From NCBI GenBank assembly GCA_018401055.1, contig JAGYLB010000071.1, positions 94,126 through 158,125 of the forward strand: DNA of 64,000 nucleotides, in the 5' to 3' direction. A program made the position numbers and the translations under genes. The DNA comes from Roseicyclus sp. GTDB taxonomy: Bacteria; Pseudomonadota; Alphaproteobacteria; Rhodobacterales; Rhodobacteraceae. The notes under the pieces are model-generated. The model saw nothing but the letters and a program-made list of their open reading frames with translations, was not told the DNA's origin and did not search any database. Positions within the stretch are counted from its first letter, which is position 1; every line of letters begins with the position of its first letter. This document shows, in pieces, positions 19,302 to 27,687 of this stretch.

Positions 19302-19485
19302 TGGAACTGAACCATTCCGTCTAGTTGCCCTGGAAAAGTCTTGGCACAAGCCGCCGGGGCACGCAACGCCCGCTTGCCGCAATGCGACGACGAACCCCGT
19401 CCTGATGCAGCTACGCGAGGGCCGACCCCGATCGCGACTTGCACCATGCTGAGGCTTGCGGTAGGTCGGTTGCCACCACCCCGGC

Positions 19486-19559
19486 GGCGAGTTGGCGGAG
19501 AGGTTACGCAGCGGATTGCAAATCCGTGTAGACCGGTTCGATTCCGGTACTCGCCTCCA
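19486..19559 (+). tRNA. tRNA-Cys (anticodon GCA)
   Basis: The acceptor strands GGCGAGT (19486-19492) and ACTCGCC (19549-19555) pair perfectly, followed by discriminator T and an encoded CCA. The loop TTGCAAA holds anticodon GCA between a GCGGA/TCCGT stem, and the T loop is TTCGATT. It is a standard 74-base tRNA, located between the isoaspartyl methyltransferase gene and bhcR. Confidence 0.97.
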
Positions 19560-19582
19560 ACTTCCCCAAGCGATGCCGGATT

Positions 19583-20431
19583 TCAGCCCCTCGCCTCGGC
19601 CCCAAGCGCCGCCGACAGATCCGCCGCCGCCCGCGCCACCGCCTCGGCCAGCCGCGGTGTTTCGCGCACCGACACCCGGCTGACCGGCCCCGATACCGAC
19701 AAGCCCGCCACCGCCTCACCGTGATGGTCAAAGACGGGGGCCGCGATGCAGCGCATCCCCTCGTTCTTTTCCTCGTCGTCGATGGAATAGCCGCGCGCGC
19801 GGGTCTCCTGCAGGTCGGCGCGTAGGTTAACGGGATCGGTCAAGGTGCGCTGCGTGAACCGGTCCAGGGGTGCGGTGGCGATGTAGCGCGACAGCCGGTC
19901 GTCGGTCATCTGCGCCAGCAGCGCCTTGCCGATCCCCGAGGCATGCATGGGCGAGAGCGATCCGGGTGGAAAGAAGGCCCGGATCGAGGCGTGGCTTTCC
20001 ACCTGACTGACGAACAGCACATGGGTATCGCGCGCAATCCCCAGATTGGCGGTCTCCCCCGTCGCCTCCATCAGCCGACGCAAAATGGGCCGCGCGCGGT
20101 CCACCACGGACGTGCGGCGCAGATAGCGCGCCCCGATCAGGAACGCGCGCGGCCCGATGTGCCACAGCTGCGCGCCCGCGTCGAATTCCACCAGCCCCCT
20201 CGATTCCAACGTGGTCAGGATGCGGTAGGTCGTGGCGGGCGACTGATCGGTGTCGGCGGCCAGTTCGGACAGGGTCGCGCCCGGCATGGTCGAAAGATGC
20301 TCGAAAACAGCCATGGCGCGGTCGAGCGACTTGATCGTATTCTGGTCTGTCTTGTCATCCCATGCCTTGGGACGACCCCGAGGGCGCGACGCGCCGGGGC
20401 GGGGGGATTCGACCTCTGGATCGTCACGCAT
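19583..20431 (-). CDS. bhcR: IclR-type regulator of the beta-hydroxyaspartate cycle
   Basis: A 282-residue IclR-family transcription factor. The winged helix-turn-helix is at about residues 32-95 (SLDRAMAVFEHLSTMPGATL, then SPATTYRILTTLESRGLVEF), and the effector-binding domain follows (TANLGIARDTHVLFVSQVES ... MHASGIGKALLAQM ... IAAPVFDHHGEAVAGLSVSG). It is divergent from bhcABCD with a 171-base shared promoter region, the arrangement known for BhcR of Paracoccus denitrificans, which controls the pathway in response to glyoxylate. The identification rests on this synteny and on the family. The N-terminus is rich in basic and proline residues before the HTH. Confidence 0.88.
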   Translation of the reverse strand: MRDDPEVESPRPGASRPRGRPKAWDDKTDQNTIKSLDRAMAVFEHLSTMPGATLSELAADTDQSPATTYRILTTLESRGLVEFDAGAQLWHIGPRAFLIGARYLRRTSVVDRARPILRRLMEATGETANLGIARDTHVLFVSQVESHASIRAFFPPGSLSPMHASGIGKALLAQMTDDRLSRYIATAPLDRFTQRTLTDPVNLRADLQETRARGYSIDDEEKNEGMRCIAAPVFDHHGEAVAGLSVSGPVSRVSVRETPRLAEAVARAAADLSAALGAEARG

Positions 20432-20451
20432 CTTGGCCTCGCTGCAGTGCA

Positions 20452-20468
20452 GTGAAAAACACTTTCAC
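20452..20468. promoter_or_regulatory. Inverted repeat GTGAAA-N5-TTTCAC, candidate BhcR operator 1
   Basis: A perfect six-base inverted repeat with five-base spacer lies 21 bases before the bhcR start. A further half-site GTGAAA follows at 20472-20477. Spacing of about one helical turn between arm centres suits an IclR dimer. Assignment to BhcR is inferred from position. Confidence 0.5.
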
Positions 20469-20525
20469 CCTGTGAAAAAATACAAGCCATTGATAGATAA
20501 TGACTTCACCCCACACTAGCATTTC

Positions 20526-20540
20526 TGAAAAACCTTTTCA
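20526..20540. promoter_or_regulatory. Inverted repeat TGAAAA-N3-TTTTCA, candidate BhcR operator 2
   Basis: A second related palindrome, sharing the TGAAA core with the first one, lies 62 bases before the bhcA start in an AT-rich stretch (20515-20550) that probably contains the bhcA promoter. The paired sites 60 bases apart would fit a tetrameric IclR regulator. Confidence 0.45.
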
Positions 20541-20602
20541 AAAAAATTGTGCGCGGCAGGGGCAAAGGTTAAAGTGAGGACAAGAGATGAGGAGAGACCC
20601 CG

Positions 20603-21791
20603 ATGAGCCTGCAGAACCCGGTTTTCATTCCCGGCCCGACCAACATGCCCGAAAGCCTGCGCCGGGCCTGCGACATGCCGACGATCGACCACCGATCCGA
20701 CCTGTTCAAGGATATCCTTCACCCCGCCCGTGACGGCGTGAAGCGCGTGCTGAAATCGGCCAATGCCGAGGTGTTTCTCTTCCCCTCCACCGGCACTGGT
20801 GGCTGGGAAACGGCGATCACCAACACACTCACGCCCGGCGACACGGTTCTGGCGGCGCGCAACGGCATGTTCTCCCAGAAATGGATCGACATGTGCCAGC
20901 GCCACGGCCTGCATGTCGAGATCGTGGAAACCCCGTGGGGCGAGGGCATCCCCGCTGCACGGTTCGAGGACATCCTGACCGCCGACACCGCCCACAAGAT
21001 CAAGGCGGTTCTCGCCACGCACAACGAGACCGCGACCGGCGTGCGCTCCGACATCGCCGCCGTCCGCCGCGCAATGGATGCCGCCAAGCACCCCGCGCTT
21101 CTGTTTGTCGACGGCGTCAGCTCCATCGGCTCCATGCCGTTCGAATTCGACGGCTGGAAGATCGACGTGGCCGTCACCGGGTCGCAAAAGGGCTTCATGC
21201 TGCCCGCAGGCCTCGGCATCGCGGCCTTCTCGCCCAAGGCGATGGCGGCGGTGGAAACCGGCGGCCTGCCCCGCACCTATTTCGACATCCGCGACATGGT
21301 GAAGGGCTATGCCATCAACGGCTATCCCTACACCCCCGCCGTGGGCCTGCTGAACGGGCTCAAGACCGCATCCGAGATGCTGATGGAGGAGGGGCTCGAC
21401 AATGCTTCGCCCGCCACACCCGCATCGCCACCGGCGTGCGCGCCGCCGTCGACGCCTGGGGATGGATCTGTGCGCCGCGCGCCCCGACCTCTATTCCGAC
21501 ACGGTCAGCGCCATCCGCACGCCCGAGGGTTTTGACGCGGGCCGCATCGTCACCCATGCCAGCAAGCGCTACGGCATGGCCTTCGGCGCGGGTCTGGGTC
21601 AGGTCGCGGGCAAGGTGTTCCGCATCGGCCATCTGGGCAGCCTGACGGATGCCATGATGCTCTCGGGGCTGGCGACCATGGAAATGGTCATGGCCGATCT
21701 GGGCCTGAACATCCGCCTCGGCTCCGGCGTTGCCGCCGCGCAAGATGTGTATCGCAAGACCGCCGCGCCCGTAGCACTTGCAGCCGAATAA
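20603..21791 (+). CDS. bhcA: L-aspartate:glyoxylate aminotransferase of the beta-hydroxyaspartate cycle (two indels)
   Basis: A PLP class V aminotransferase converting glyoxylate plus aspartate to glycine plus oxaloacetate, the exit and amino-donor step of the cycle. It starts MSLQNPVFIPGPTNMPESLR, with GTGGWETAITNTL in the cofactor region, and the internal-aldimine lysine is in VTGSQKGFMLPAGL. The reading frame breaks near 21402 (one base missing between GLDN and FARHTR) and near 21462 (one base missing after AWG), then reads cleanly to DVYRKTAAPVALAAE. Length is ~396 residues, as expected. A GGAGAG site precedes the ATG. It is the first gene of bhcABCD and ends 10 bases before bhcB. Confidence 0.93.
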
Positions 21792-21801
21792 GGGGATCAT
21801 C

Positions 21802-22769
21802 ATGAAAGACGCCATCGAGACCCATATCCCGACCTACGACGACGTTCTGGCCGCCCACGAACGGATCGCGCCCTATATCCACCGGACGCCGGTCCTGACC
21901 TCGCAATTCATGAACGAGTTGACCGGGGCAGACCTGTTCTTCAAATGCGAGAACTTCCAGAAGGCCGGCGCCTTCAAGGTGCGCGGCGCGTGCAACGCGG
22001 TCTTCGGCCTGTCCGACGATGTGGCGGCCAAGGGCGTGGCGACTCACTCCTCGGGTAACCATGCGCTGTCGCTGTCCTATGCGGCGGGCCGTCGCGGCAT
22101 CCCCTGCCACGTCGTGATGCCCCGCACGGCACCCGAGGCGAAAAAGGCCGCCGTGCGTGGCTATGGTGGCATCATCACCGAATGCGAACCCTCGACCACC
22201 TCGCGCGAAGCGGTCTTTGCCGAGGTCCATGCCCGCACCGGCGCCGATTTCGTCCATCCCTACAACGACCCCCGCGTGATCGCGGGCCAGTTACAGCCTG
22301 CTCGCGCGAGCTGATGGAACAGGTCGAGGGGCTCGACGCCGTGATCGCCCCCATCGGCGGCGGCGGCATGGTGTCGGGCTGCTGCCTGACGCTCAGCAAC
22401 ATCGCCCCGCACGTCAAGATCTACGCCGCCGAGCCCGAACAGGCCGATGACGCCTACCGCAGCTTCAAGGCGGGCCACATCATCGCCGATGACGCGCCGG
22501 TGACCATCGCCGATGGCCTCAAGGTGCCGCTCAAGGAAACCACCTGGCATTTCGTGTCGCACCACGTGACCGACATCCTGACAGCATCCGAGCAGGAAAT
22601 CATCGACGCGATGAAGCTGACCTGGGAACGGATGAAGATCGTGATGGAACCGTCCTGCGCGGTGCCGCTGGCGACGATCATCAAGAACCCCGATGTCTTC
22701 CGCGGCAAGCGTGTCGGCGTCATCGTGACGGGCGGCAACGTCGACCTCGACAAGCTGCCCTGGATGTAA
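21802..22769 (+). CDS. bhcB: Beta-hydroxyaspartate dehydratase (one indel)
   Basis: A PLP fold-type II dehydratase removing water from (2R,3S)-beta-hydroxyaspartate to give iminosuccinate. The ~322-residue product has the Schiff-base lysine in KAGAFKVRGACNAV, the cofactor-phosphate loop in THSSGNHALSLSYAA and the glycine-rich GGGGMVSGCCL. It resembles serine/threonine racemase-type and threonine dehydratase enzymes. Position between bhcA and bhcC fixes the role. One indel near 22293 (GQ | CSRELMEQ) disrupts the frame. The N-terminus MKDAIETHIPTYDDVLAAHERI with an AAGGGG site supports the start. A strong hairpin follows the stop before bhcC. Confidence 0.92.
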
Positions 22770-22788
22770 GGGCAAGACCATCATCGGT

Positions 22789-22833
22789 GGCGGATCGCCC
22801 ACCCTACACCGCCCGTAGGGTGGGCGATCCGCC
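22789..22833. repeat. 19-bp perfect hairpin between bhcB and bhcC
   Basis: The arms at 22789-22807 and 22815-22833 are fully complementary with a seven-base loop, and pairing extends another three bases past one bulged base. The arm reads GGCGGATCGCCCACCCTAC. No T-run follows, so it is less likely a terminator than an RNA-stability or processing element, or a mobile REP-like repeat inserted in the operon. Confidence 0.75.
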
Positions 22834-22873
22834 CACCTTGACCGGGCCGGAAACGCAAACCGGGAGAGACCCC

Positions 22874-24037
22874 ATGAAAGACGTCATCGACATCGAAACC
22901 CTGGAAGTCGGCTACGATATCCCTGCCCTGCCCGGCATGGACGAGGCCGATATCCAGACGCCCTGCCTGATCCTCGACCTCGACGCGCTGGAGCGCAACA
23001 TCAAGAAGATGGGCGATTACGCGGCCTCGCACGGCATGCGCCACCGCGTGCATGGCAAGATGCACAAGTCGGTCGATGTGGCCAAGTTGCAAGAAAGCCT
23101 TGGCGGTGCGGTCGGCGTCTGCTGCCAGAAAGTGTCGGAGGCCGAGGTCTTCGCCCGCGGCGGCATCAAGGACGTGCTGGTCTCCAACCAGGTGCGCGAC
23201 CCGGCCAAGATCGACCGCCTTGCCCGCCTGCCCAAACTCGGCGCGCGCGCCATCTGCTGCGTCGATGATCTGGCCAATGTGGCTGACCTGTCGGCGGCGG
23301 CCGTGAAGCATGGCACCACCATCGAATGCCTGGTGGAAATCGACTGTGGCGCGGGCCGTTGCGGCGTGACCACCACGCCCGCGGTGATCGAGATCGCCAA
23401 GGCGATCGACGCGGCGCCGGGCCTCAAATTCGCTGGCATCCAGGCCTATCAGGGCGCGATGCAGCACCTCGACAGCTATGACGAGCGCATGGCCAAGACC
23501 ACCATCGCCATCAACATGGTGCGCGACGCGGTCGACGGCCTGAAGGCCGAGGGCCTTGAGTGCGACATCGTCGGCGGCGGCGGCACCGGATCGTATTATT
23601 TCGAGAGCAATTCCGGCGTCTACAACGAGCTTCAGTGCGGCTCCTACGCCTTCATGGATGCCGATTACGGCCGCATCCTCGACAAGGACGGCAACCGCAT
23701 CGACCGTGGCGAATGGGAAAACGCGCTGTTCATCCTGACCAGCGTCATGTCCCACGCCAAGGCCGACAAGGCCATCGTCGATGCGGGCCTCAAGGCCCAG
23801 TCGGTCGATAGCGGCCTGCCGGTGATCTTCGGGCGGGATGACGTGAAATACGTCAAATGCTCGGACGAACACGGCGTTGTTGCCGACCCCGAGGGCGTGC
23901 TAAAAGTGAACGACAAGCTGCGCCTTGTGCCCGGCCATTGCGACCCGACCTGCAACGTGCACGACTGGTATGTCGGTGTGCGCAACGGCAAGGTCGAGGT
24001 GGTCTGGCCCGTGTCCGCCCGCGGCAAGGCCTACTGA
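22874..24037 (+). CDS. bhcC: Beta-hydroxyaspartate aldolase
   Basis: Condenses glycine with glyoxylate to (2R,3S)-beta-hydroxyaspartate. The 387-residue protein belongs to the D-threonine aldolase/alanine racemase-N (fold-type III) PLP family. LILDLDALERNIKKMGDYA begins the barrel, HRVHGKMHKSVDVAKLQ holds the cofactor lysine region, and LVEIDCGAGRCG follows. The C-terminal GHCDPTCNVHDW motif supplies the histidine and cysteine/aspartate that bind the divalent metal. The ATG at 22874 follows GGGAGAG. It is intact, unlike bhcA and bhcB. It lies two bases before the bhcD start, suggesting tight coupling. Confidence 0.94.
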   Translation: MKDVIDIETLEVGYDIPALPGMDEADIQTPCLILDLDALERNIKKMGDYAASHGMRHRVHGKMHKSVDVAKLQESLGGAVGVCCQKVSEAEVFARGGIKDVLVSNQVRDPAKIDRLARLPKLGARAICCVDDLANVADLSAAAVKHGTTIECLVEIDCGAGRCGVTTTPAVIEIAKAIDAAPGLKFAGIQAYQGAMQHLDSYDERMAKTTIAINMVRDAVDGLKAEGLECDIVGGGGTGSYYFESNSGVYNELQCGSYAFMDADYGRILDKDGNRIDRGEWENALFILTSVMSHAKADKAIVDAGLKAQSVDSGLPVIFGRDDVKYVKCSDEHGVVADPEGVLKVNDKLRLVPGHCDPTCNVHDWYVGVRNGKVEVVWPVSARGKAY

Positions 24038-24039
24038 GG

Positions 24040-25035
24040 ATGGACGGCGGAAAATCCCCCGCCCACGAACTGGCAATCGTCCCGGAAGGGATGATTGCCG
24101 ACCTCCTGACCCGCAAGGCGTCTTTCGATGCGGTGGAAAAGGTCTTCGCCGCAATGGCTTCGGGCGATGCGGTGAACTTTCCTGTCGTCCGCGAAGCCTT
24201 GGGGCATGAGGATGCGCTTTACGGCTTCAAAGGCGGCTTCGATGCCGCGGGTGGCGTTCTGGGCCTGAAGGCGGGGGGCTACTGGCCAAACAATCTCGAG
24301 CGGCGCGGTCTGATCAACCACCAGTCGACCGTATTCCTGTTCGATCCGGACTCGGGCCGGGTCAAGGCCATGGTTGGCGGCAACCTGCTGACCGCGCTGC
24401 GCACCGCCGCAGCCTCCTCCGTTTCGATCAAGCATCTGGCACGGAAAGACGCCAAGGTTCTGGGCATGGTCGGCGCTGGCCATCAGGCGAAATTCCAGCT
24501 GCGCGCGGCGTTGGAGACGCACAGCTTCGACAAGGTCATCGGCTGGAACTACCACCCCGACATGCTGCCGGGCCTTGGCGCCGTGGCCGAGGAGATGGGC
24601 CTGCCCTTCGAGGCTGTCGATCTGCCGGGCCTGCGCGCGGCCGATGTGATCATCACCATCACCTCGAGCTTCGCGCCCTCGCTGATGGCCGAGCATGTGT
24701 CACCCGGCACGCATCTGGCCTGCATGGGCACGGACACCAAGGGCAAGCAGGAGGTCGAAGCCGCCCTTCTGGCCCGCGCGACCGTCTTTTGCGACGAGGT
24801 GGCGCAATCCGTCACCATCGGCGAGGCGCAGCATGCCATCGCCGCAGGCCTGATCGCGGCCGAGGCCGTGACGCCCATCGGCGCGGTCATCAACGGCGCG
24901 CATGCGGGGCGGACGTCGGACGACGAGATCACGCTGTTCGACGGCACTGGCGTGGGCTTGCAGGATCTGGCAGTGGCCGATGCCATCGTGACCGAAGCCG
25001 TGGCGCGCGGCATGGCGACGCTCGTCCCGCTATGA
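24040..25035 (+). CDS. bhcD: Iminosuccinate reductase
   Basis: Reduces iminosuccinate with NAD(P)H to L-aspartate, regenerating the amino donor used by BhcA and closing the cycle. The 331-residue protein is of the ornithine cyclodeaminase/mu-crystallin family, with the substrate region KGGFDAAGGVLGLKAGGYWP, the block LTALRTAAASSVSIKHLARK, and the nucleotide-binding VLGMVGAGHQAKFQLRAALE. An alternative reading as ornithine cyclodeaminase is rejected by position in bhcABCD. The start ATG at 24040 lies just after the bhcC stop (TGA at 24035-24037). The operon appears to end here, with the convergent allA gene 183 bases downstream. Confidence 0.93.
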   Translation: MDGGKSPAHELAIVPEGMIADLLTRKASFDAVEKVFAAMASGDAVNFPVVREALGHEDALYGFKGGFDAAGGVLGLKAGGYWPNNLERRGLINHQSTVFLFDPDSGRVKAMVGGNLLTALRTAAASSVSIKHLARKDAKVLGMVGAGHQAKFQLRAALETHSFDKVIGWNYHPDMLPGLGAVAEEMGLPFEAVDLPGLRAADVIITITSSFAPSLMAEHVSPGTHLACMGTDTKGKQEVEAALLARATVFCDEVAQSVTIGEAQHAIAAGLIAAEAVTPIGAVINGAHAGRTSDDEITLFDGTGVGLQDLAVADAIVTEAVARGMATLVPL

Positions 25036-25218
25036 TCCGAAAAGGGGGCGCTCCCGCGGGTTTGGCCATCGCTGCGCGATGAGCCTCACCGCTTGGGCCC
25101 GGCACCCGCGGCGCGGGTGCGGTCGCGCGCCACGTCTGACGCTTGCGCGGGGCATCGACTGCGGGAGCCTCCGGCGGGGATATTTTTGAAACAGAGAAGG
25201 CAGGGCGCGCGCGGAAGC

Positions 25219-25707
25219 TCAGGCGTCGCGCACGGTATGGGGTGTTTCGAACCAGTATTCCTCGAGGTTCGCGCCCTCGCCGATGCGGTCGATCACGGCG
25301 AAAAGTCCCGGCGCATGAAGCGGCGTCAGCACCCCATGCCAGGTGTTGCGCGCGATGTTGATCCCCTGTCCCGGCGCGGTCCGAAAGGCGCGGGGGTTGT
25401 CCGGCGTGCCGCCCGCGTCGGAGGCGACGATCACGAGGAAAGGGTCGTGCGACATGGGCAAGAAGGCCTGACTGCCCAAGGGGTGACGCTCCACCATCTC
25501 GAGCCGGTAAGGCAGAGCGCGAGTTTCCGAGCGAAACAGGCTCAGGCCGGGCCGCCCGTCGAGGATGTCCAGGGTCGCCCGGTCGTGCCAGCGGCCGCAA
25601 AGGCCCGCGTTGATGATCTTGTCGGGCGCGCCTGCGGTTTCGAGCACCTCGCCGAAGGGCGCGAAGGCCCGGGCGGTGAGGGGTTCGATGACGATATCGG
25701 TGCTCAT
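25219..25707 (-). CDS. allA: Ureidoglycolate lyase
   Basis: Splits (S)-ureidoglycolate to glyoxylate and urea, the last step of purine-ring breakdown. The 162-residue length and the motifs IEPLTARAFAPFGEVLE, VERHPLGSQAFLPMS, ARNTWHGVLTPL and LEEYWF match the AllA family (cupin-like fold). The start overlaps the stop of the puuE-uraD gene by four bases, so the two are cotranslated. The glyoxylate released can enter the beta-hydroxyaspartate cycle encoded by the convergent bhc operon, which supports a physiological link. Confidence 0.92.
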   Translation of the reverse strand: MSTDIVIEPLTARAFAPFGEVLETAGAPDKIINAGLCGRWHDRATLDILDGRPGLSLFRSETRALPYRLEMVERHPLGSQAFLPMSHDPFLVIVASDAGGTPDNPRAFRTAPGQGINIARNTWHGVLTPLHAPGLFAVIDRIGEGANLEEYWFETPHTVRDA

Positions 25708-27113
25708 CCCAGCTTCTCCTTCAGGCGCAGTTCCGCGATGCGTTCGACCTGTCGGCAGGCCTCAGTGAATTCCGTGTCGCGGTCCTGAAGGGTGCGGCGG
25801 CGAAAGGCGGCAAGGATCGTGGCCTTGGTGTTGTCGCGCACCGCGATGATGAAGGGAAAGCCGAATTTCTCCGTGTAGCCCTCGTTGAGCGCGGTGAACT
25901 CGGCCCGTTCTGCATCGGTCAGCGCATCGAGGCCCGCGCTCGCCTGTTCTGCCGTGCTGTCCGCTGTCAGGCGCTTGGCCGCCGCCAGCTTGCCCGCAAG
26001 ATCGGGATGGGCGCGCAAGACCCCCAGCCGTTCCTCGGCGGAGGCGCTGCGGAAGACGCGGGCGAGCGCCGAATGGACGCCCTGCGCCCTGTCATGGGTG
26101 GGGCCAAGCTCCAGCGCATGGGCGCGTTCGGCGATCCAAGGGGAATGCTCGTAGATGCCGCCGAATTCGGCAACGAAGGTCGCGCGGTCCATTTCGGACG
26201 GACACGCGCGGGCGATGGGGGGATGGACGCGCGCCCAATGCTCGGCGATCTGGAGCCGCGTGGCGAACCACACGCCCTCATGGCTTGCCATATGGTCGAT
26301 GGCGCGTTTCAGCCCCTGCGCGCGGCCGGGACGCCCGGCCAGGCGGCAATGCAGGCCGATCGACATCATGGCGGGGCGGCCCGCCGCACCTTCGGCATAG
26401 AGGCAATCGAAACTGTCGGTGATGTAGCGCTCGAACTGCGCGCCCTCGGCATAGCCCGCCTGAATGGCGAAGCGCATGTCGTTCACATCCAGCGTATAGG
26501 GCACCATCAGCTGGTCGCGGTCGCCAAAGCGTCGCCAATAGGGCAGGTCATCGGCGTAATCGTCGGCGATATAGGCGAAAAGCCCGGTTTCAGCCGCCAA
26601 AGGCACGGAATTCATCGAAGAGCGCCCGGTATACCAGCCGCGCGGAGGCTCGCCCGTCACCTCGGTATGGAGCAAGATCGCCTCATGCATCAAGGCGCGT
26701 TCCTGGTCCTCGGGCATATCCTTGTGTTCGACCCATTTCAGGCCGTGGCTGGCGATTTCCCAGCCCGCCGCCTGCATCGCGGCCACCTGTTCGGGGGCAC
26801 GCGCCAACGCGCTGGTCACACCATAGACCGTCAGGGGCAAGTGCGAGAGCATGCGGTGCAGACGCCAGAACCCCGCCCGCGCGCCGTATTCATAGATCGA
26901 TTCCATGTTCCAGTGCCGCATCCCCGGCCAAGGCTGCGCGCCGGTGATCTCGGACAGGAACCCTTCGGAGGCGGCATCGCCATGCAAGATGTTGTTCTCG
27001 CCGCCTTCCTCGTAATTCATCACGATCTGGACCGCGATCTTGGCCCCCCCGGGCCACTGCGGATCGGGGGGCGTGGCCCCATAGCCGGTCAGGTCGCGGG
27101 GGTATCGCTGCAT
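25704..27113 (-). CDS. Fused allantoinase (PuuE type) and OHCU decarboxylase (UraD), copy 1
   Basis: A 469-residue bifunctional protein. Residues ~1-305 form a polysaccharide-deacetylase-like, metal-independent allantoinase (PuuE): VMNYEEGGENNILHGD, NMESIYEYGARAGFWR, EIASHGLKWVEHKDM and GWYTGRSSMN. Residues ~310-469 form 2-oxo-4-hydroxy-4-carboxy-5-ureidoimidazoline decarboxylase: RAHPDLAGKLA, STAEQASAGLD and YTEKFGFPFIIAVRDN, with the catalytic histidine and glutamate in the first two. It thus produces allantoin from OHCU and opens it to allantoate. The start MQRYPRDLTGYG at 27113 is conserved. It is divergent from hiuH copy 1, and a second fusion lies at 47.4 kb. Confidence 0.93.
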   Translation of the reverse strand: MQRYPRDLTGYGATPPDPQWPGGAKIAVQIVMNYEEGGENNILHGDAASEGFLSEITGAQPWPGMRHWNMESIYEYGARAGFWRLHRMLSHLPLTVYGVTSALARAPEQVAAMQAAGWEIASHGLKWVEHKDMPEDQERALMHEAILLHTEVTGEPPRGWYTGRSSMNSVPLAAETGLFAYIADDYADDLPYWRRFGDRDQLMVPYTLDVNDMRFAIQAGYAEGAQFERYITDSFDCLYAEGAAGRPAMMSIGLHCRLAGRPGRAQGLKRAIDHMASHEGVWFATRLQIAEHWARVHPPIARACPSEMDRATFVAEFGGIYEHSPWIAERAHALELGPTHDRAQGVHSALARVFRSASAEERLGVLRAHPDLAGKLAAAKRLTADSTAEQASAGLDALTDAERAEFTALNEGYTEKFGFPFIIAVRDNTKATILAAFRRRTLQDRDTEFTEACRQVERIAELRLKEKLG

Positions 27114-27217
27114 GGATCGTGTCTCCGGTGTTGGCGGCTCAGCTTTGGCCAAGCGCCGGGGGGGTTGCAAGGGGCACGGCCTTGCGGAACTGTCGAGCGC
27201 AGCACAGGAGGTGTGAA

Positions 27218-27571
27218 ATGCCCGGATTTTTGACGACCCATGTTCTCGACACGGCGCGCGGTTGCCCGGCCGAGGGGGTGCGCATCGTGCTGTACCGTGT
27301 TGCGGGCACATCGCACCGCAAGATCGTCGACATGGTGACCAATGGCGACGGGCGCACCGACACGCCGATCCTGCCACATGACCAGTTCCGGACGGGCCAG
27401 TACGAGCTGGTGTTTTTCGCAGGCGACTATCTGCGCGCCAGCGGTCAGTCGGGGGTGGAGCCGCTGTTTGTGGACGAGGTGCCGATCCGCTTCGGCATGG
27501 CGCTGGAGGATCACTATCATGTGCCGCTGCTGCTCTCGCCCTACGGCTATTCGACCTATCGCGGCAGCTGA
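27218..27571 (+). CDS. hiuH: 5-hydroxyisourate hydrolase, copy 1
   Basis: Hydrolyses 5-hydroxyisourate to OHCU, the step between urate oxidation and UraD. The 117-residue protein belongs to the transthyretin-like family: it starts MPGFLTTHVLDTARG, has the catalytic histidine there, the arginine in ITNGDGRTD-type VTNGDGRTDTPIL, and the C-terminal signature YRGS. An AGGAGGTG site precedes the ATG at 27218. It is divergent from the puuE-uraD fusion with 104 bases between starts. The second copy at 48.9 kb has the same layout. Confidence 0.94.
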   Translation: MPGFLTTHVLDTARGCPAEGVRIVLYRVAGTSHRKIVDMVTNGDGRTDTPILPHDQFRTGQYELVFFAGDYLRASGQSGVEPLFVDEVPIRFGMALEDHYHVPLLLSPYGYSTYRGS

Positions 27572-27687
27572 CGCGCGCCCGGCCTTGCGTGGCATCCCCT
27601 GACGTGACGTCCGGTCGGAATTCGTTTCCCGGTGGCAGGAACATGCGCTAGCGTCCCCGGTCAGGGACGAGGTGAGAGGGGAGGCTC

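Noticed and set aside
22789..22833. Rho-independent terminator of bhcAB
   Set aside because: No T-run on either side and bhcCD continue the pathway; kept as a hairpin element instead.
24040..25035. Ornithine cyclodeaminase
   Set aside because: The family match is right but bhcABC context identifies the iminosuccinate reductase BhcD.
25704..27113. Polysaccharide deacetylase for cell-wall glycans
   Set aside because: The same fold is used by PuuE allantoinases; fusion to a UraD domain and linkage to hiuH and allA fix the purine role.
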